64,000 nucleotides of DNA, from positions 124,001-188,000 of the forward strand of contig NZ_SOBR01000003.1 in NCBI RefSeq assembly GCF_004364315.1, written 5' to 3'. A program made the translations under genes and the position numbers. The notes beneath the pieces are model-generated. The model was not told the DNA's origin. It did no database searches and worked only from the letters and a program-made list of their open reading frames with translations. The stretch is from Chromohalobacter marismortui (GTDB lineage Bacteria > Pseudomonadota > Gammaproteobacteria > Pseudomonadales > Halomonadaceae). Each line of letters starts with the position of its first letter. The first letter of the stretch is position 1. Shown piece by piece: positions 1 through 9,419 of the stretch.

Positions 1-597
1 GGCACCATCGAACGTCTCAATGCCGCCATCGTGATCGACTACCGCGACGGCGTCGACGAAGACGGCAACCCCACCCGCGTGCCGCTGAGCGACGAAGAAA
101 TCGCCAACATCCGTAGTCTTGCCCAGCAGGCGATTGGGTTCTCGGCAGCTCGCGGCGATCAGCTCGAAGTCGTCAATTCGCCCTTCGAAGAAACGTCCAA
201 ACAGCGCCCCGCAGCACCGTGGTGGGAGTCTCCCCGGCTTTGGTCATTGGCCGCCACGCTGGGCCAATACCTGCTGATTGGTCTGGTCGCCCTGTTCCTG
301 TGGTTCAAGGTGCTACGCCCACTGATCCAACGTCAGAGTGAACGTCCCGCCTTCACGCCGGCCACGCCGAGCCCCGCCGGTGCCACGGCGGGTACCGGCG
401 GAGGTGCCGAGGCCTACGCCGCCACTGCTGCCGAAGGCACCGGCGCCGAGGAAGAAACGCCGGCGCCGCCACAGAAGCGTCGCGAGCGCCGCTCGGCCAG
501 TTATGAACAAAACCTCCGTGACGTACGTGAGATCGCCCAGGAAGACCCGCGTCTCGTCGCCATGATCGTCAGAGGCTGGATGAGTTCCCATGAGTAA
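1..597 (+). CDS. fliF: Flagellar MS-ring protein FliF, C-terminal part (5' end outside window)
   Basis: The reading frame is open from base 1, so this is the C-terminal ~198 residues of FliF, the inner-membrane MS-ring that is the base of the flagellum. A hydrophobic segment starting LWSLAATLGQYLLIG is the C-terminal membrane span. It is followed by a low-complexity Ala/Gly/Thr/Pro cytoplasmic linker. The last ~30 residues (ending VAMIVRGWMSSHE) match the FliG-binding tail of FliF. The stop overlaps the fliG start by 8 bases, so the two are probably translationally coupled. The missing N-terminal part and fliE would lie upstream. Confidence 0.95.
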   Translation, partial: GTIERLNAAIVIDYRDGVDEDGNPTRVPLSDEEIANIRSLAQQAIGFSAARGDQLEVVNSPFEETSKQRPAAPWWESPRLWSLAATLGQYLLIGLVALFLWFKVLRPLIQRQSERPAFTPATPSPAGATAGTGGGAEAYAATAAEGTGAEEETPAPPQKRRERRSASYEQNLRDVREIAQEDPRLVAMIVRGWMSSHE

Positions 598-1585
598 GAT
601 GAGTGGCGCTCGCCGAAGCGCAATTCTGCTGCTCTCGTTGGACGAGGACAGCGCTGCCGAGGTCTTCAAGTACCTCAGCAACAAGGAAGTCCAGGAAATC
701 AGCCTGGAGATGGCCTCGCTGAGCCAGATCTCGCACGAGGAGATGGAAGAGGCCTTGAATGAGTTCCATGACGAAATGGAGCAGTTCTCGGCGGTCAACC
801 TGCACAGCAGCGAGCATATTCGTACCGTGCTCACCAAGGCACTGGGCAGCGAACGTGCCAACAGCCTGATCGAGGACATCCTCGAGACCACGGGCTCCGC
901 CTCGGGTATCGACGCGCTGAACCTGATGGAAAGCACGACCGTGGCCGAGCTGATTCGCGACGAGCACCCGCAGATCATCGCCACCATCGTCATCCATCTG
1001 GATCGCAACCTGGCCGCCGACGTGCTCGAACAGCTCGACGAGAAACTGCGCAACGATGTCGTGCTGCGTATCGCCACCTTTAGTGGTGTGCAACCGGCCG
1101 CCTTGCAGGAGCTCACCGAAGTGCTTGGCAGCATGCTCGACGGCCAGAATGTCAAACGCAGCAAGATGGGCGGCGTGAGAACCGCGGCCGAGATTCTCAA
1201 TCTGATGAACTCGTCCCAGGAAGAGCTGGTCATCGACGCCGTTCGCGCCCACAACGACGATCTGGCTCAACGCATCATCGACGAGATGTTCCTGTTCGAG
1301 AACATCCTCGACATCGACGACCGCGGCATCCAGCTCATCCTCAAGGAAGTCGACACCAACTCGTTGGTGGTGGCCCTCAAGGGGGCCCAGGAAGCGCTGG
1401 TCGAAAAGATCACCCAGAACATGTCGCAACGCGCGGCCACCCTGCTGCGGGAAGACCTCGAAGCGCGCGGCCCGGTGCGCGTATCGCAAGTGGAGGCCGA
1501 ACAGAAAGCGGTTCTCCAGATCGTTCGCCGTCTCGCCGACAACGGCGAAATCGTACTGAGCGGAGGCGACGACAGTTATGTCTGA
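590..1585 (+). CDS. fliG: Flagellar motor switch protein FliG
   Basis: FliG (331 aa, usual length) sits on the cytoplasmic face of the MS-ring, binds FliF through its N-terminal domain and MotA through its C-terminal charged helix. The N-terminus begins with the typical GARRSAILLLSL segment. The middle domain carries the EHPQIIATI motif that contacts FliM. The C-terminal domain has charged residues around LREDLEARGPVR. The ATG overlaps the end of fliF by 8 bases. The fliG stop in turn overlaps fliH by 8 bases. It is the second gene of a compact fli operon. Confidence 0.98.
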   Translation: MSKMSGARRSAILLLSLDEDSAAEVFKYLSNKEVQEISLEMASLSQISHEEMEEALNEFHDEMEQFSAVNLHSSEHIRTVLTKALGSERANSLIEDILETTGSASGIDALNLMESTTVAELIRDEHPQIIATIVIHLDRNLAADVLEQLDEKLRNDVVLRIATFSGVQPAALQELTEVLGSMLDGQNVKRSKMGGVRTAAEILNLMNSSQEELVIDAVRAHNDDLAQRIIDEMFLFENILDIDDRGIQLILKEVDTNSLVVALKGAQEALVEKITQNMSQRAATLLREDLEARGPVRVSQVEAEQKAVLQIVRRLADNGEIVLSGGDDSYV

Positions 1586-2348
1586 CAAACCGCTATCCGA
1601 CGATGTCATTCATACGCCGGACGACCAACGCTGGCGTCCCTGGCGCATGGACGAGCTCTCGCGCGAGAATGCCGAAGGCAGCGATGCGCGCGACCATGCG
1701 CAACGCCTCGAGCAGCGCCGACGCCAACAGCGCCAGCGTCTCGCCGAAGAGCGCGCGGCATTGCACCGCAAGACCCGCGACATTGCCCACCGTGAAGGCT
1801 ACGACGCCGGCTTCGCAGAAGGCCGGCAAGCAGGTTACGAACAAGGCCTCCAGGAAGGTCGCGAAGCCGGCGAGCAAGAAGCCAAGCGCCAACTCGACGA
1901 CGCGCTCGCCCCGCTCGGCCAATTGGCCAGCGAGTTTCGTGCCGCGCTGGATGCCATGGATACCCAGCTTGCCGATCAGCTTGTCGAGCTGGCCATGCTC
2001 ACCGGCAAGCATCTAGCCGACGAAGCATTGGCCGCGACCCCGGAACATGTCGTGACGCTGGTGCGCCAGTTGCTCCATGAAGAGCCCGTGCTCGATGGTC
2101 CCTCTCAGTTGTGGCTGCATCCCGACGATCTGACGCTGGTCAACGATCACTTGGGCAACGAGCTCGAAGCAGCACACTGGACGCTGCACGAAGACGCTGC
2201 GTTGCAACGCGGCGGATGCCGCGCCGAAAGCGCTACCGGCGGGCTCGATGCCACCCTCGAGACCCGCTGGCAAACCGCGCTGAATCAGCGTCGCCAACGC
2301 CATGTCTCGCCCTCCCCGGCAACGGGGTCGGAGGCCGGTGATGACTGA
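1578..2348 (+). CDS. fliH: Flagellar export apparatus stator FliH
   Basis: FliH (256 aa) forms a dimer that binds and restrains the export ATPase FliI and docks it at the C-ring. The Arg/Gln/Glu-rich N-terminal half (about residues 45-75) is predicted coiled coil. It leads into a run of glycines spaced four residues apart ([17 protein letters not shown]), the GxxxG-type repeat characteristic of FliH. The C-terminal half is the V-type-ATPase subunit-E-like region that binds FliI. It starts within fliG and its stop overlaps the fliI start. Confidence 0.93.
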   Translation: MSDKPLSDDVIHTPDDQRWRPWRMDELSRENAEGSDARDHAQRLEQRRRQQRQRLAEERAALHRKTRDIAHREGYDAGFAEGRQAGYEQGLQEGREAGEQEAKRQLDDALAPLGQLASEFRAALDAMDTQLADQLVELAMLTGKHLADEALAATPEHVVTLVRQLLHEEPVLDGPSQLWLHPDDLTLVNDHLGNELEAAHWTLHEDAALQRGGCRAESATGGLDATLETRWQTALNQRRQRHVSPSPATGSEAGDD

Positions 2349-3747
2349 AACGCATCTTGCCGACACGCACGACGCGACCGTCCACGGCGCCCATTGGCAG
2401 CGCGCCCTGGGCAAGGTCGCGCAGCGTATCGAGGGGCTGGATTCACGCCGTCCCCACGGCAAGATCGTGCGTGCCACCGGGCTGGTGCTCGAAGCGACCG
2501 GCTTGCGCCTGCCGCTGGGAAGCGCTTGCCTGGTGGAACTCGCCCAGCACGGGCATACCGACTATGCCGAAGCCGAAGTGGTCGGCTTTGCCGGCGATCG
2601 ACTGTTTCTCATGCCGCTCGGCGATACCCAGGGCCTGGTACCGGGCGCGCGTGTGCTGACCCTGGGCAGCAACCAGCACGATGCTGCCAGCGCGCGCCGT
2701 TTCCCGCTCGGTGAGGCGCTTCTCGGTCGGGTGCTCGACGGTAATGGTCGCGCGCTCGACGGCAAGGGCTCACTGGAGCATGCGCCGCATGCCACCTTGA
2801 ACACGCGCCCCATCAATCCCCTCGACCGCGCCCCGATCGAGTCCGTCATCGATGTCGGCATTCGTGCCATCAACGGCCTGTTGAGCGTGGGCCGTGGACA
2901 GCGCATGGGGCTATTCGCCGGTTCCGGGGTCGGCAAGAGTGTGTTGCTGGGCATGATGTCGCGCTACACCCAGGCCGATGTCATCGTCGTCGGCCTGATC
3001 GGCGAGCGTGGCCGTGAGGTCAAGGACTTCATCGAAAACATCCTCGGCGCCGAGGGGCGCGAGCGCGCCGTGGTCGTCGCCGCGCCCGCCGACGTGTCGC
3101 CGCTGCAGCGCCTGCAAGGTGCCGCCTATGCCACGCGCATCGCCGAAGGCTTCCGCGACGAGGGGCGTAACGTCCTGCTGATCATGGACTCTCTGACACG
3201 CTATGCCATGGCCATGCGCGAGATTGCCCTCGCCGTGGGCGAACCGCCGGCCACCAAGGGCTATCCCCCTTCCGTCTTCGCGCGCTTGCCGGGGCTGGTC
3301 GAACGCGCCGGCAACGGCAAACCCGGCGGCGGGTCGATCACCGCTTTTTATACCGTGCTCACCGAGGGCGATGATCAGCAAGATCCCATCGCCGATGCCG
3401 CGCGCGCGATTCTCGATGGTCACGTCGTCCTCTCACGGGATCTGGCGGAGAGCGGACACTACCCCGCCATCGATATCGAGGCCTCGATCAGCCGTGCGAT
3501 GACCGCCATCACCGACGGGGTTCACCAACGCCGCGCGCAACGTTTCAAGCAGCTTTTCTCGCGTTATCAACGCAATCGCGACCTGATCAGTGTCGGCGCC
3601 TATGCCGCGGGCCACGATCCGCAGCTCGATCGCGCCGTCGCCCTGTATCCGCGTCTCGAAGGTTTCCTTCAACAAGGAATCGGCGAACAGGCCGATGTCA
3701 ACGCGACCCTGGACACCCTGGCATCGCTATTTCCGGAGACGCGCTGA
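2341..3747 (+). CDS. fliI: Flagellum-specific export ATPase FliI
   Basis: FliI (468 aa from this start) is the hexameric ATPase that energises substrate unfolding and release at the flagellar type III export gate. The Walker A loop GSGVGKS is at residues 194-200. The Walker B strand LLIMD ends near residue 283. Both sit in an F1-beta-like core. The ATG at 2341 is preferred over an in-frame upstream one at 2302 because GGAGG lies six bases before it, it overlaps the fliH stop in ATGA fashion, and the protein then starts [10 protein letters not shown] without an odd basic extension. Confidence 0.97.
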   Translation: MTETHLADTHDATVHGAHWQRALGKVAQRIEGLDSRRPHGKIVRATGLVLEATGLRLPLGSACLVELAQHGHTDYAEAEVVGFAGDRLFLMPLGDTQGLVPGARVLTLGSNQHDAASARRFPLGEALLGRVLDGNGRALDGKGSLEHAPHATLNTRPINPLDRAPIESVIDVGIRAINGLLSVGRGQRMGLFAGSGVGKSVLLGMMSRYTQADVIVVGLIGERGREVKDFIENILGAEGRERAVVVAAPADVSPLQRLQGAAYATRIAEGFRDEGRNVLLIMDSLTRYAMAMREIALAVGEPPATKGYPPSVFARLPGLVERAGNGKPGGGSITAFYTVLTEGDDQQDPIADAARAILDGHVVLSRDLAESGHYPAIDIEASISRAMTAITDGVHQRRAQRFKQLFSRYQRNRDLISVGAYAAGHDPQLDRAVALYPRLEGFLQQGIGEQADVNATLDTLASLFPETR

Positions 3748-3781
3748 TGTCATTCACTCTGCATCGCGGTAAGGAGCTTTC

Positions 3782-4279
3782 ATGAACGCACGCTCACCGC
3801 TCACCACGCTCAAGGAATTGGCACAAGAAACCTGCGATCAAGCGGCACGGTCGGTGGGACATTCCCAGCGCAGCCTGCAGGAAGCGCAGCAACGCCTGGA
3901 CCAGCTCTTGAACTATCGGCACGAGTACCGTCAGCGCCTCGACGCGAGCATGGAAAAAGGCATCGAACCCGCCAACTGGCACAATTACCAGCAGTTCCTC
4001 GCCTCCCTCGACCAGGCCATCGCCGGTCAACGCAAGGCGCTCAACGACCAGCAGCGCCAGCTCGACCGTCAGCAGCAAGCGTGGCAAGGCGAGAAGCGCA
4101 AGCTCAATACATACGATACGCTGGTCTCACGTCGCGAACAGTCCGAGCAGAAACGTGCCATACGGCGTGAGCAGCAGCTTTTCGATGAAATGTCGGCGCG
4201 CATGTCGCGCCAGCAAAAAAACGATCGGGGTCTCGGCGTCACCGCGACGGACACCTCACATTCCAATGACCGCTTTTGA
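3782..4279 (+). CDS. fliJ: Flagellar export protein FliJ
   Basis: FliJ (165 aa, slightly long for a ~147-aa family) is a cytoplasmic coiled-coil protein that fits into the FliI hexamer like the gamma subunit of F1 and couples it to FlhA. The sequence is almost entirely heptad-like helix, rich in Gln, Arg, Glu and Leu (for example SQRSLQEAQQRLDQLLNYRHEY and DQQRQLDRQQQAWQGEK). AAGGAG lies six bases before the ATG. Position between fliI and fliK is the canonical one. Confidence 0.93.
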   Translation: MNARSPLTTLKELAQETCDQAARSVGHSQRSLQEAQQRLDQLLNYRHEYRQRLDASMEKGIEPANWHNYQQFLASLDQAIAGQRKALNDQQRQLDRQQQAWQGEKRKLNTYDTLVSRREQSEQKRAIRREQQLFDEMSARMSRQQKNDRGLGVTATDTSHSNDRF

Positions 4280-4291
4280 CGAGGCACGCAC

Positions 4292-5653
4292 ATGGATATT
4301 GCCCTGCTGAACACCCTTCAAGGCAGTCATCAAGCCTCCGTAACTTCTCACGGTAGCGCTGGCGAATCGCGCAATGGCACGAGTAGCGAAGACAGTGCCT
4401 CGCCGTTCGCTAGCCTCTTGGGCAAGGCCCGTGGCGGCTCGGAGGTCAAGCGTGTAGCCAGCGACACACCGCTGCCTTCCAAGCACGATACACTGCAGGG
4501 CGGCGGGAGCGATCTCGCGGCGGCACTCGGCGTGTTGATGCAAGACAGCCATGACGCCAAGCTCCTCAGCGACTGGCTCGAAAGCGGTGACGCCAGCCAA
4601 CTCGACGCCCTGACCCAACGCCTGGCGGAAATACAGCAAACGCTGGGCGGTGATACACAGCAAAGCGATTCGGCACAAGCTCTCGCCGCCTTGCTCAGTG
4701 CCCAAATGCCCACAACGGGGGCGACCAGTGTCTCCCAGGGGAGCGCTGGCGCGCTGGCCAACCGGAATGGCGACCTGTCGCTCGGTGACATCCAGCAACG
4801 CATGCTGCTCATCCAGCAATCCTCCAGTGCCTCGCAACACGCCGCGGGCGATGCCACCTCGCATCGGGACCTCGTGGCGCGACTCACCAATGCCGCCACG
4901 AACGCCGATCAGGACGCACCATCACTCGTCCAGTTGATCCAGAACGCACAGCACGCGTCAGGTCAGGCCGCATCGCAAACCAATGGCCAGGCATCTCCGA
5001 CGGCGGCTTTGAGTATCACCTTGGCGCAGCAGGCCCAGGCCGTCGCCAATGCCCAGGGGGGCGAGATGCCACCAGGCCGACCTCTGGAGCGACAAGGCGA
5101 CACCTCGCTCTTCACCAGCTTGGGACACAACGCTACCTCGGTTAACGCCAGCGCCTCGGGTCACGCCAATGCCGCCGCCAGTGCCGCCGGTGCCTCCGCC
5201 ACCGCAACGCTCACGCCGCAGGTCGGCATGGCCGAATGGGGCCGGTCACTGGGACAGCAGGTCGTGCGCATGGCACAACGCGGTGATCAACAGGTCGAGT
5301 TGCGCCTGCATCCCGCCGAGCTAGGTCCCTTGAGCGTTTCGCTCAAGATGGGCGATCAGCAGCAGGCCAATGTGCAGTTCTTCTCCGCTCACGGTGCCGT
5401 GCGTCACGCCCTGGAAGCGGCGATCCCGCAATTGCGCGAGGCCCTGGCCGATAGCGGCATTGCCCTGGGCGAAACCTCGGTCGGTGAACAAGACCAGTTT
5501 CAACAGCAGCCCGACGAGCAACAAGACCAGCCCGGTGCTGGAAATGGTACCGATGGCGGGCTTCTCGCCAATGAGTCGAACACAGAGATGCCGCTGTTGA
5601 ACGAGACGCCACTGCAATATATCGCGTCCTCGGGTATTAACCTTTATGCCTGA
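4292..5653 (+). CDS. fliK: Flagellar hook-length control protein FliK
   Basis: FliK (453 aa) is a secreted molecular ruler that switches the export gate from hook to filament substrates. The N-terminal two-thirds is low-complexity and Ala/Gln/Ser-rich, as expected for the extended ruler part. The C-terminal domain (about residues 310-400) contains the conserved Flg_hook segment VELRLHPAELGPLSVSL followed by a short Gln/Asp-rich tail. It lies 12 bases after fliJ. The next gene, fliL, is 158 bases away across a palindrome. Confidence 0.95.
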   Translation: MDIALLNTLQGSHQASVTSHGSAGESRNGTSSEDSASPFASLLGKARGGSEVKRVASDTPLPSKHDTLQGGGSDLAAALGVLMQDSHDAKLLSDWLESGDASQLDALTQRLAEIQQTLGGDTQQSDSAQALAALLSAQMPTTGATSVSQGSAGALANRNGDLSLGDIQQRMLLIQQSSSASQHAAGDATSHRDLVARLTNAATNADQDAPSLVQLIQNAQHASGQAASQTNGQASPTAALSITLAQQAQAVANAQGGEMPPGRPLERQGDTSLFTSLGHNATSVNASASGHANAAASAAGASATATLTPQVGMAEWGRSLGQQVVRMAQRGDQQVELRLHPAELGPLSVSLKMGDQQQANVQFFSAHGAVRHALEAAIPQLREALADSGIALGETSVGEQDQFQQQPDEQQDQPGAGNGTDGGLLANESNTEMPLLNETPLQYIASSGINLYA

Positions 5654-5661
5654 GCCTAGCT

Positions 5662-5701
5662 GCCGATAACACAACAGAGACATCCGTCGACGGATGTCTC
5701 T
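5662..5701. other. Palindrome and isolated sigma28 -10-like octamer between fliK and fliL
   Basis: A perfect 26-base palindrome (arms AGAGACATCCG around TCGA) occupies 5676-5701. No T-run follows on either strand, so a plain intrinsic terminator is doubtful. An RNA processing or stability hairpin is possible. GCCGATAA at 5662-5669 matches the sigma28 -10 element but has no TAAA-type -35 eleven bases upstream. The region to 5811 contains no credible gene. Confidence 0.5.
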
Positions 5702-5811
5702 GCAAAGCCCGAAGTGGCGTGCGGGAAGCTTTCTATTCGAGCAATCGAAAAGTGCTCTCTATCGCCATACTCGGCCCACTTCATCTACGTCGAAGCGAAT
5801 AGATATATACG

Positions 5812-6297
5812 ATGGCCAAGTCCCAATCGGCAACCAACAAGCGCGGCAAGTCACTATGGCTGATAGGCCTGTTGATCGTCCTGTTCTCGGTCGGTAGCTC
5901 CATTGGCGTTTACCTGCTCATGGACTCGCGCCAGGAAGCAGCGGCCAGCGAAGAACCGAGCGAGCCCAAGGAGGCACCGGTGCCTATTTTCGTCAAGATC
6001 GAGCCCTTCACGGTCAATCTGCAGCACGACGAATACAGTAACCGCCTGCTCTATATCGGTCTGTCCCTGCAGGTGGGCGACAAGAAGACGAAGGAGATCA
6101 TCCAGCAATACATGCCGGAGGTACGCAGCCGCTTGCTGATGATACTGTCCAGTCAAGAGGCCAAGGCCCTCATCAAGCCCGAAGGCAAGCAACGCCTTGC
6201 CAATCAGATTCTGGCGTCGTTCGACGAACCGCTGGCCGAGCCGCAGCCGCCTCTGGACGTCACCGGCGTGCTATTTTCCGAATTCATTGTGCAATAA
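5812..6297 (+). CDS. fliL: Flagellar basal body-associated protein FliL
   Basis: FliL (161 aa) is a single-pass inner-membrane protein that surrounds and supports the stator units. A short basic N-terminus (AKSQSATNKRGKS) precedes one membrane segment (about residues 16-38). The periplasmic domain carries the family's EPFTVNLQHDEYSNRLLYIGL block and ends in EFIVQ. The start is fixed because a stop lies four codons upstream in frame, yet no good Shine-Dalgarno sequence is visible before the ATG, which is unusual in this operon. It is the first gene of the fliLMNOPQR block. Confidence 0.95.
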   Translation: MAKSQSATNKRGKSLWLIGLLIVLFSVGSSIGVYLLMDSRQEAAASEEPSEPKEAPVPIFVKIEPFTVNLQHDEYSNRLLYIGLSLQVGDKKTKEIIQQYMPEVRSRLLMILSSQEAKALIKPEGKQRLANQILASFDEPLAEPQPPLDVTGVLFSEFIVQ

Positions 6298-6303
6298 GAC
6301 GAC

Positions 6304-7320
6304 ATGTCCCAAGACGATCTGCTCTCGCAGGAAGAGATCGACGCGCTCCTAAAGGGCGTGAGCGGTGACGAGGAAAGCGCGAAGGAAGACGATACTTCGC
6401 GCCAGGGGAAGGTGCGTCCGTTCGATCCCGCCAAGCAGCATCGCATCATTCGCGAGCGGCTTCATGCGCTGGACATCATCAACGAACGCTTTGCCCGTCA
6501 GTTCCGCGTGGCCCTGTTCAACCTGATGCGGCGTAGCGCCGACATCACGGTTGAAAGCGTACGCTATCAAAGCTACAGCGAGTTCTCGCGCAACCTCCCG
6601 GTGCCCACCAACCTCAACTTGATCACCATGAAGCCGCTGCGTGGTTCGGCGCTGGTGGTATTCCCACCCAGCCTGGTGTTCATGGTGGTCGACAACCTGT
6701 TCGGCGGCGACGGACGCTTCTTGACCAAATCCGAGGGGCGTGAGTTCACGCGCACCGAACAACGTATCATCCATCGCATGCTCAAGCTGGCGCTGGATGG
6801 TTACAGCGAATCGTGGAAATCGGTCTATCCGCTGGACATCGAATACACCCGCTCGGAACTCCAGGTGAAGTTCGCCAACATCACCAACTCGCCGAACGAG
6901 ATCGTCGTCAACAGCACGTTCCATGTCGAGGTCGGCAACCTCTCCAGCGAGTTCAATATCTGTATTCCCTACTCGATGATCGAGCCGATCCGGGATACGC
7001 TCGCCAGCCCCCTGCACGACACGCATCCCGACGAGGAGCAGCAGTGGGAAGCGCGCATGGCGCAAGAAATTCGCCACTCGGACGTGGAATTGACCGCCGA
7101 TTTCGTCGATATCCCCTTGCGTCTGCGGGATGTCACCCAACTCTCGGTGGGCGACATCATCCCCATCGAATTACCCGAAGCAGTGAATGTCAGCGTCGAT
7201 GGCATTCCCGTGATGACATGCGATTACGGCAGCCAGAAATCCCAACGCGCGCTGCGCGTTCGGCACCTCATCGAACACGGCTCGAGCCAAGTTGCAGCGA
7301 AGGATCCGAAAGATGACTGA
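6304..7320 (+). CDS. fliM: Flagellar motor switch protein FliM
   Basis: FliM (338 aa, full length) forms the middle of the C-ring and receives the chemotaxis signal. The N-terminal DLLSQEEIDALL peptide (residues 4-15) is the phospho-CheY binding segment. The CheC-like middle domain contains LVFMVVDNLFGGDGRF. The C-terminal SpoA domain, which packs with FliN, includes DIPLRLRDVTQLSVGD. It starts four bases after the fliL stop. Its own end overlaps the fliN start. Confidence 0.98.
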   Translation: MSQDDLLSQEEIDALLKGVSGDEESAKEDDTSRQGKVRPFDPAKQHRIIRERLHALDIINERFARQFRVALFNLMRRSADITVESVRYQSYSEFSRNLPVPTNLNLITMKPLRGSALVVFPPSLVFMVVDNLFGGDGRFLTKSEGREFTRTEQRIIHRMLKLALDGYSESWKSVYPLDIEYTRSELQVKFANITNSPNEIVVNSTFHVEVGNLSSEFNICIPYSMIEPIRDTLASPLHDTHPDEEQQWEARMAQEIRHSDVELTADFVDIPLRLRDVTQLSVGDIIPIELPEAVNVSVDGIPVMTCDYGSQKSQRALRVRHLIEHGSSQVAAKDPKDD

Positions 7321-7846
7321 TTCCAAGAACCCCGATCAGAAAGGCACCGAGGACGAGTGGGCCGAGGCCATGGCGGAACAGCAAGATGCCGCCACGGATA
7401 GCGATGAGAGCACCGCCGATGCGGAAGAAGACCTGTGGGCGGCGGCGATGGCCGAGCAAGAAGCGACCGAGGATGACGAGCAAAGTAGTAACGAAGATGC
7501 TTCGGACATCAACGCGTCGCGCGCGCAAAATGCCGATCACGAAGTGTTCAAGCAGCTCGACGAGGGCGTCGCCGGCACGACCCCTCGCGACCTCGACCTG
7601 ATCATGGATATCCCCGTCAAGCTGAGCGTGGAGCTGGGGCGCACGCGCATCACCATCAAGCAATTGCTCGAGCTTGCCCAGGGCTCGGTGATCGAACTCG
7701 ATGGTCTGGCCGGCGAACCGATGGATATCCTCATCAACGGCTATCTGATCGCCCAAGGGGAAGTCGTGGTCGTGGATGACAAGTACGGCATCCGCATCAC
7801 CGAGATCATCACACCCTCGGAACGCGTCAAAAAGCTGAACAAATGA
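7313..7846 (+). CDS. fliN: Flagellar motor switch protein FliN with duplicated N-terminal motif
   Basis: FliN (177 aa from this start) completes the C-ring. The C-terminal SpoA domain (about residues 95-170) is typical: DIPVKLSVELGRTRITIKQLL and the ending RVKKLNK. The acidic N-terminus carries the family motif twice: EDEWAEAMAEQQ at residues 13-24 and EDLWAAAMAEQE at 39-50. The ATG at 7313 is chosen over one seven codons upstream because it overlaps the fliM stop in ATGA-like fashion and gives the expected MTDSKN beginning. Length is above the usual ~140 aa because of the duplicated motif. Confidence 0.95.
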   Translation: MTDSKNPDQKGTEDEWAEAMAEQQDAATDSDESTADAEEDLWAAAMAEQEATEDDEQSSNEDASDINASRAQNADHEVFKQLDEGVAGTTPRDLDLIMDIPVKLSVELGRTRITIKQLLELAQGSVIELDGLAGEPMDILINGYLIAQGEVVVVDDKYGIRITEIITPSERVKKLNK

Positions 7847-8313
7847 GTGTCGCCGACAGTGCACGCGAGGCGGCCGTCTCGCTCGACGGTAGCGGCGATG
7901 CCGCCTTGGGCATGGCGTGGGTAGGCAAGGCCACCCTTTCCCTGGCGTTGATCGTCGCCATCATACTGCTGTGTGCCTGGCTGCTGCGCCGACTGACACC
8001 GGGACGCCTGCGTGCCTCCCAGCACGTCAAGGTGATCTCCAATACGGCGGTCGGGCAACGCGAGCGTGTGACCATCGTCGAAATCGATGGGCGCTGGTTG
8101 GTACTCGGCGTGGGCGGTAATCAGGTCAACCTGCTCAAGGACATGCCGGCCGCCGACAGAAGCGACGCACCGACGTCCGCAGCCCCAGCCCCCCTTAGTG
8201 GAAGCTTCTCTCAGCGCTTTCGTCAGGCGTTGGCGCAAAATATCGGCCGCAAACCGCCGAGCCACACCACCTCACGATCTCAGGGTGCCGCGGACGAGGA
8301 ATCCGATCGATGA
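7843..8313 (+). CDS. fliO: Flagellar biosynthetic protein FliO
   Basis: FliO (156 aa) is a small inner-membrane factor that helps assemble the FliP ring of the export gate. It has a short periplasmic N-terminus, one membrane segment (about residues 28-50, ending CAWLLRRL) and the conserved cytoplasmic block [21 protein letters not shown]. The C-terminal tail is low complexity. It overlaps fliN and fliP by four bases each (ATGA). Confidence 0.93.
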   Translation: MSVADSAREAAVSLDGSGDAALGMAWVGKATLSLALIVAIILLCAWLLRRLTPGRLRASQHVKVISNTAVGQRERVTIVEIDGRWLVLGVGGNQVNLLKDMPAADRSDAPTSAAPAPLSGSFSQRFRQALAQNIGRKPPSHTTSRSQGAADEESDR

Positions 8314-9086
8314 ACGTCGTTGCCATGCTCAATCGGATAGACGTCGCCGTCATGCTGCGTCGTGGCCTGGCATTGCTGTTGCTGGCCTGGCCCGCGCTGG
8401 GTTGGGGACAGGAAATTTCCGGCATCGTCAGCGAACCCACGGGCGACGGAGGCCAACGCTGGTCACTGAGCCTGCAGACGCTGCTCCTGCTCAGCTCATT
8501 GGCCTTTTTGCCCGCGCTGCTGCTGGGCATGACCTGCTTCACGCGCATCATCATCGTGCTCAGCCTACTCCGCACGGCCATCGGCACCCAGTCGACACCG
8601 CCCAACCAGGTTTTGCTTGGCTTGGCGTTGTTCATGACGTTTTTCATCATGTCGCCGGTCATCGACCGCGTGCACGAACAGGCTTGGGAGCCCTTTTCCA
8701 ATGATCAGATAAGCCTGCAGCAGGCCCTGCAGCAAGGCAGCCAACCGTTTCGCGAGTTCATGTTCGGCCAGACGCGTGAAACCGATCTGGCGCTCTTTGC
8801 ACGCATGGCCGATGCCGGAGAGATGCAGGGCCCCGAAGATGTCCCGATGCGTCTACTGGTACCGGCCTTCCTGACCAGCGAACTCAAGACCGCGTTCCAG
8901 ATCGGGTTTAGCATCTTCATTCCTTTTTTGATCATTGACCTGGTGGTTGCCAGTGTCCTGATGGCACTCGGGATGATGATGGTGCCGCCGGCCACGATTT
9001 CCCTGCCCTTCAAGCTGATGCTGTTCGTGCTCGTCGATGGCTGGCAGCTGTTGATCGGCTCCCTGGCGCAAAGTTTCTATATGTAA
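8310..9086 (+). CDS. fliP: Flagellar export gate protein FliP
   Basis: FliP (258 aa) forms the pentameric core of the export gate with FliQ and FliR. It has a cleavable-looking N-terminal signal (ending near PALGWGQ). It then has four membrane segments, including [18 protein letters not shown] with the invariant FTRI, and the C-terminal [18 protein letters not shown] block. It overlaps fliO by four bases. Confidence 0.97.
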   Translation: MNVVAMLNRIDVAVMLRRGLALLLLAWPALGWGQEISGIVSEPTGDGGQRWSLSLQTLLLLSSLAFLPALLLGMTCFTRIIIVLSLLRTAIGTQSTPPNQVLLGLALFMTFFIMSPVIDRVHEQAWEPFSNDQISLQQALQQGSQPFREFMFGQTRETDLALFARMADAGEMQGPEDVPMRLLVPAFLTSELKTAFQIGFSIFIPFLIIDLVVASVLMALGMMMVPPATISLPFKLMLFVLVDGWQLLIGSLAQSFYM

Positions 9087-9143
9087 ACTACGGGTGGTCG
9101 CATATAGGCCACTGACACCCAAGCAACATGAGGAGATTCCGCC

Positions 9144-9413
9144 ATGACCCCCGAAATGGTCATGGGGCTGGCTTACCGAGGCATGAAAGTCACCCTCATG
9201 CTCGCCGGCCCTCTACTGATGACGGCCTTGCTGATCGGCCTGCTGGTCAGCTTGTTCCAGGCGGCCACCCAGATCAACGAGATGACGCTGACGTTCATTC
9301 CCAAGATCCTGGGCGTTGTCGCCGCATTGGTCATCGCCGGGCCATGGCTGATTCAAACCATCGTCGATTTCACCCAGGAACTGTTTCGGAACCTTCCGAC
9401 GATGGTCAGCTAA
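9144..9413 (+). CDS. fliQ: Flagellar export gate protein FliQ
   Basis: FliQ (89 aa, exactly the family length) is a two-helix-hairpin membrane subunit of the export gate. The sequence shows the typical GLLVSLFQAATQINEMTLTFIPKI segment between two hydrophobic stretches. GAGGAG lies eight bases before the ATG. A 57-base gap separates it from fliP. Confidence 0.97.
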   Translation: MTPEMVMGLAYRGMKVTLMLAGPLLMTALLIGLLVSLFQAATQINEMTLTFIPKILGVVAALVIAGPWLIQTIVDFTQELFRNLPTMVS

Positions 9414-9419
9414 ACCTCC

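Noticed and set aside
569-1609. Long reverse-strand frame across fliG
   Set aside because: Complete fliG lies on the other strand with all its motifs. In GC-rich DNA antisense frames stay open by codon bias, and this one has no recognisable protein or ribosome site.
5662-5669. GCCGATAA as a sigma28 promoter for fliL
   Set aside because: The octamer is perfect but the sequence eleven bases upstream (TTTATGCC) is not a -35, unlike the six accepted sites.
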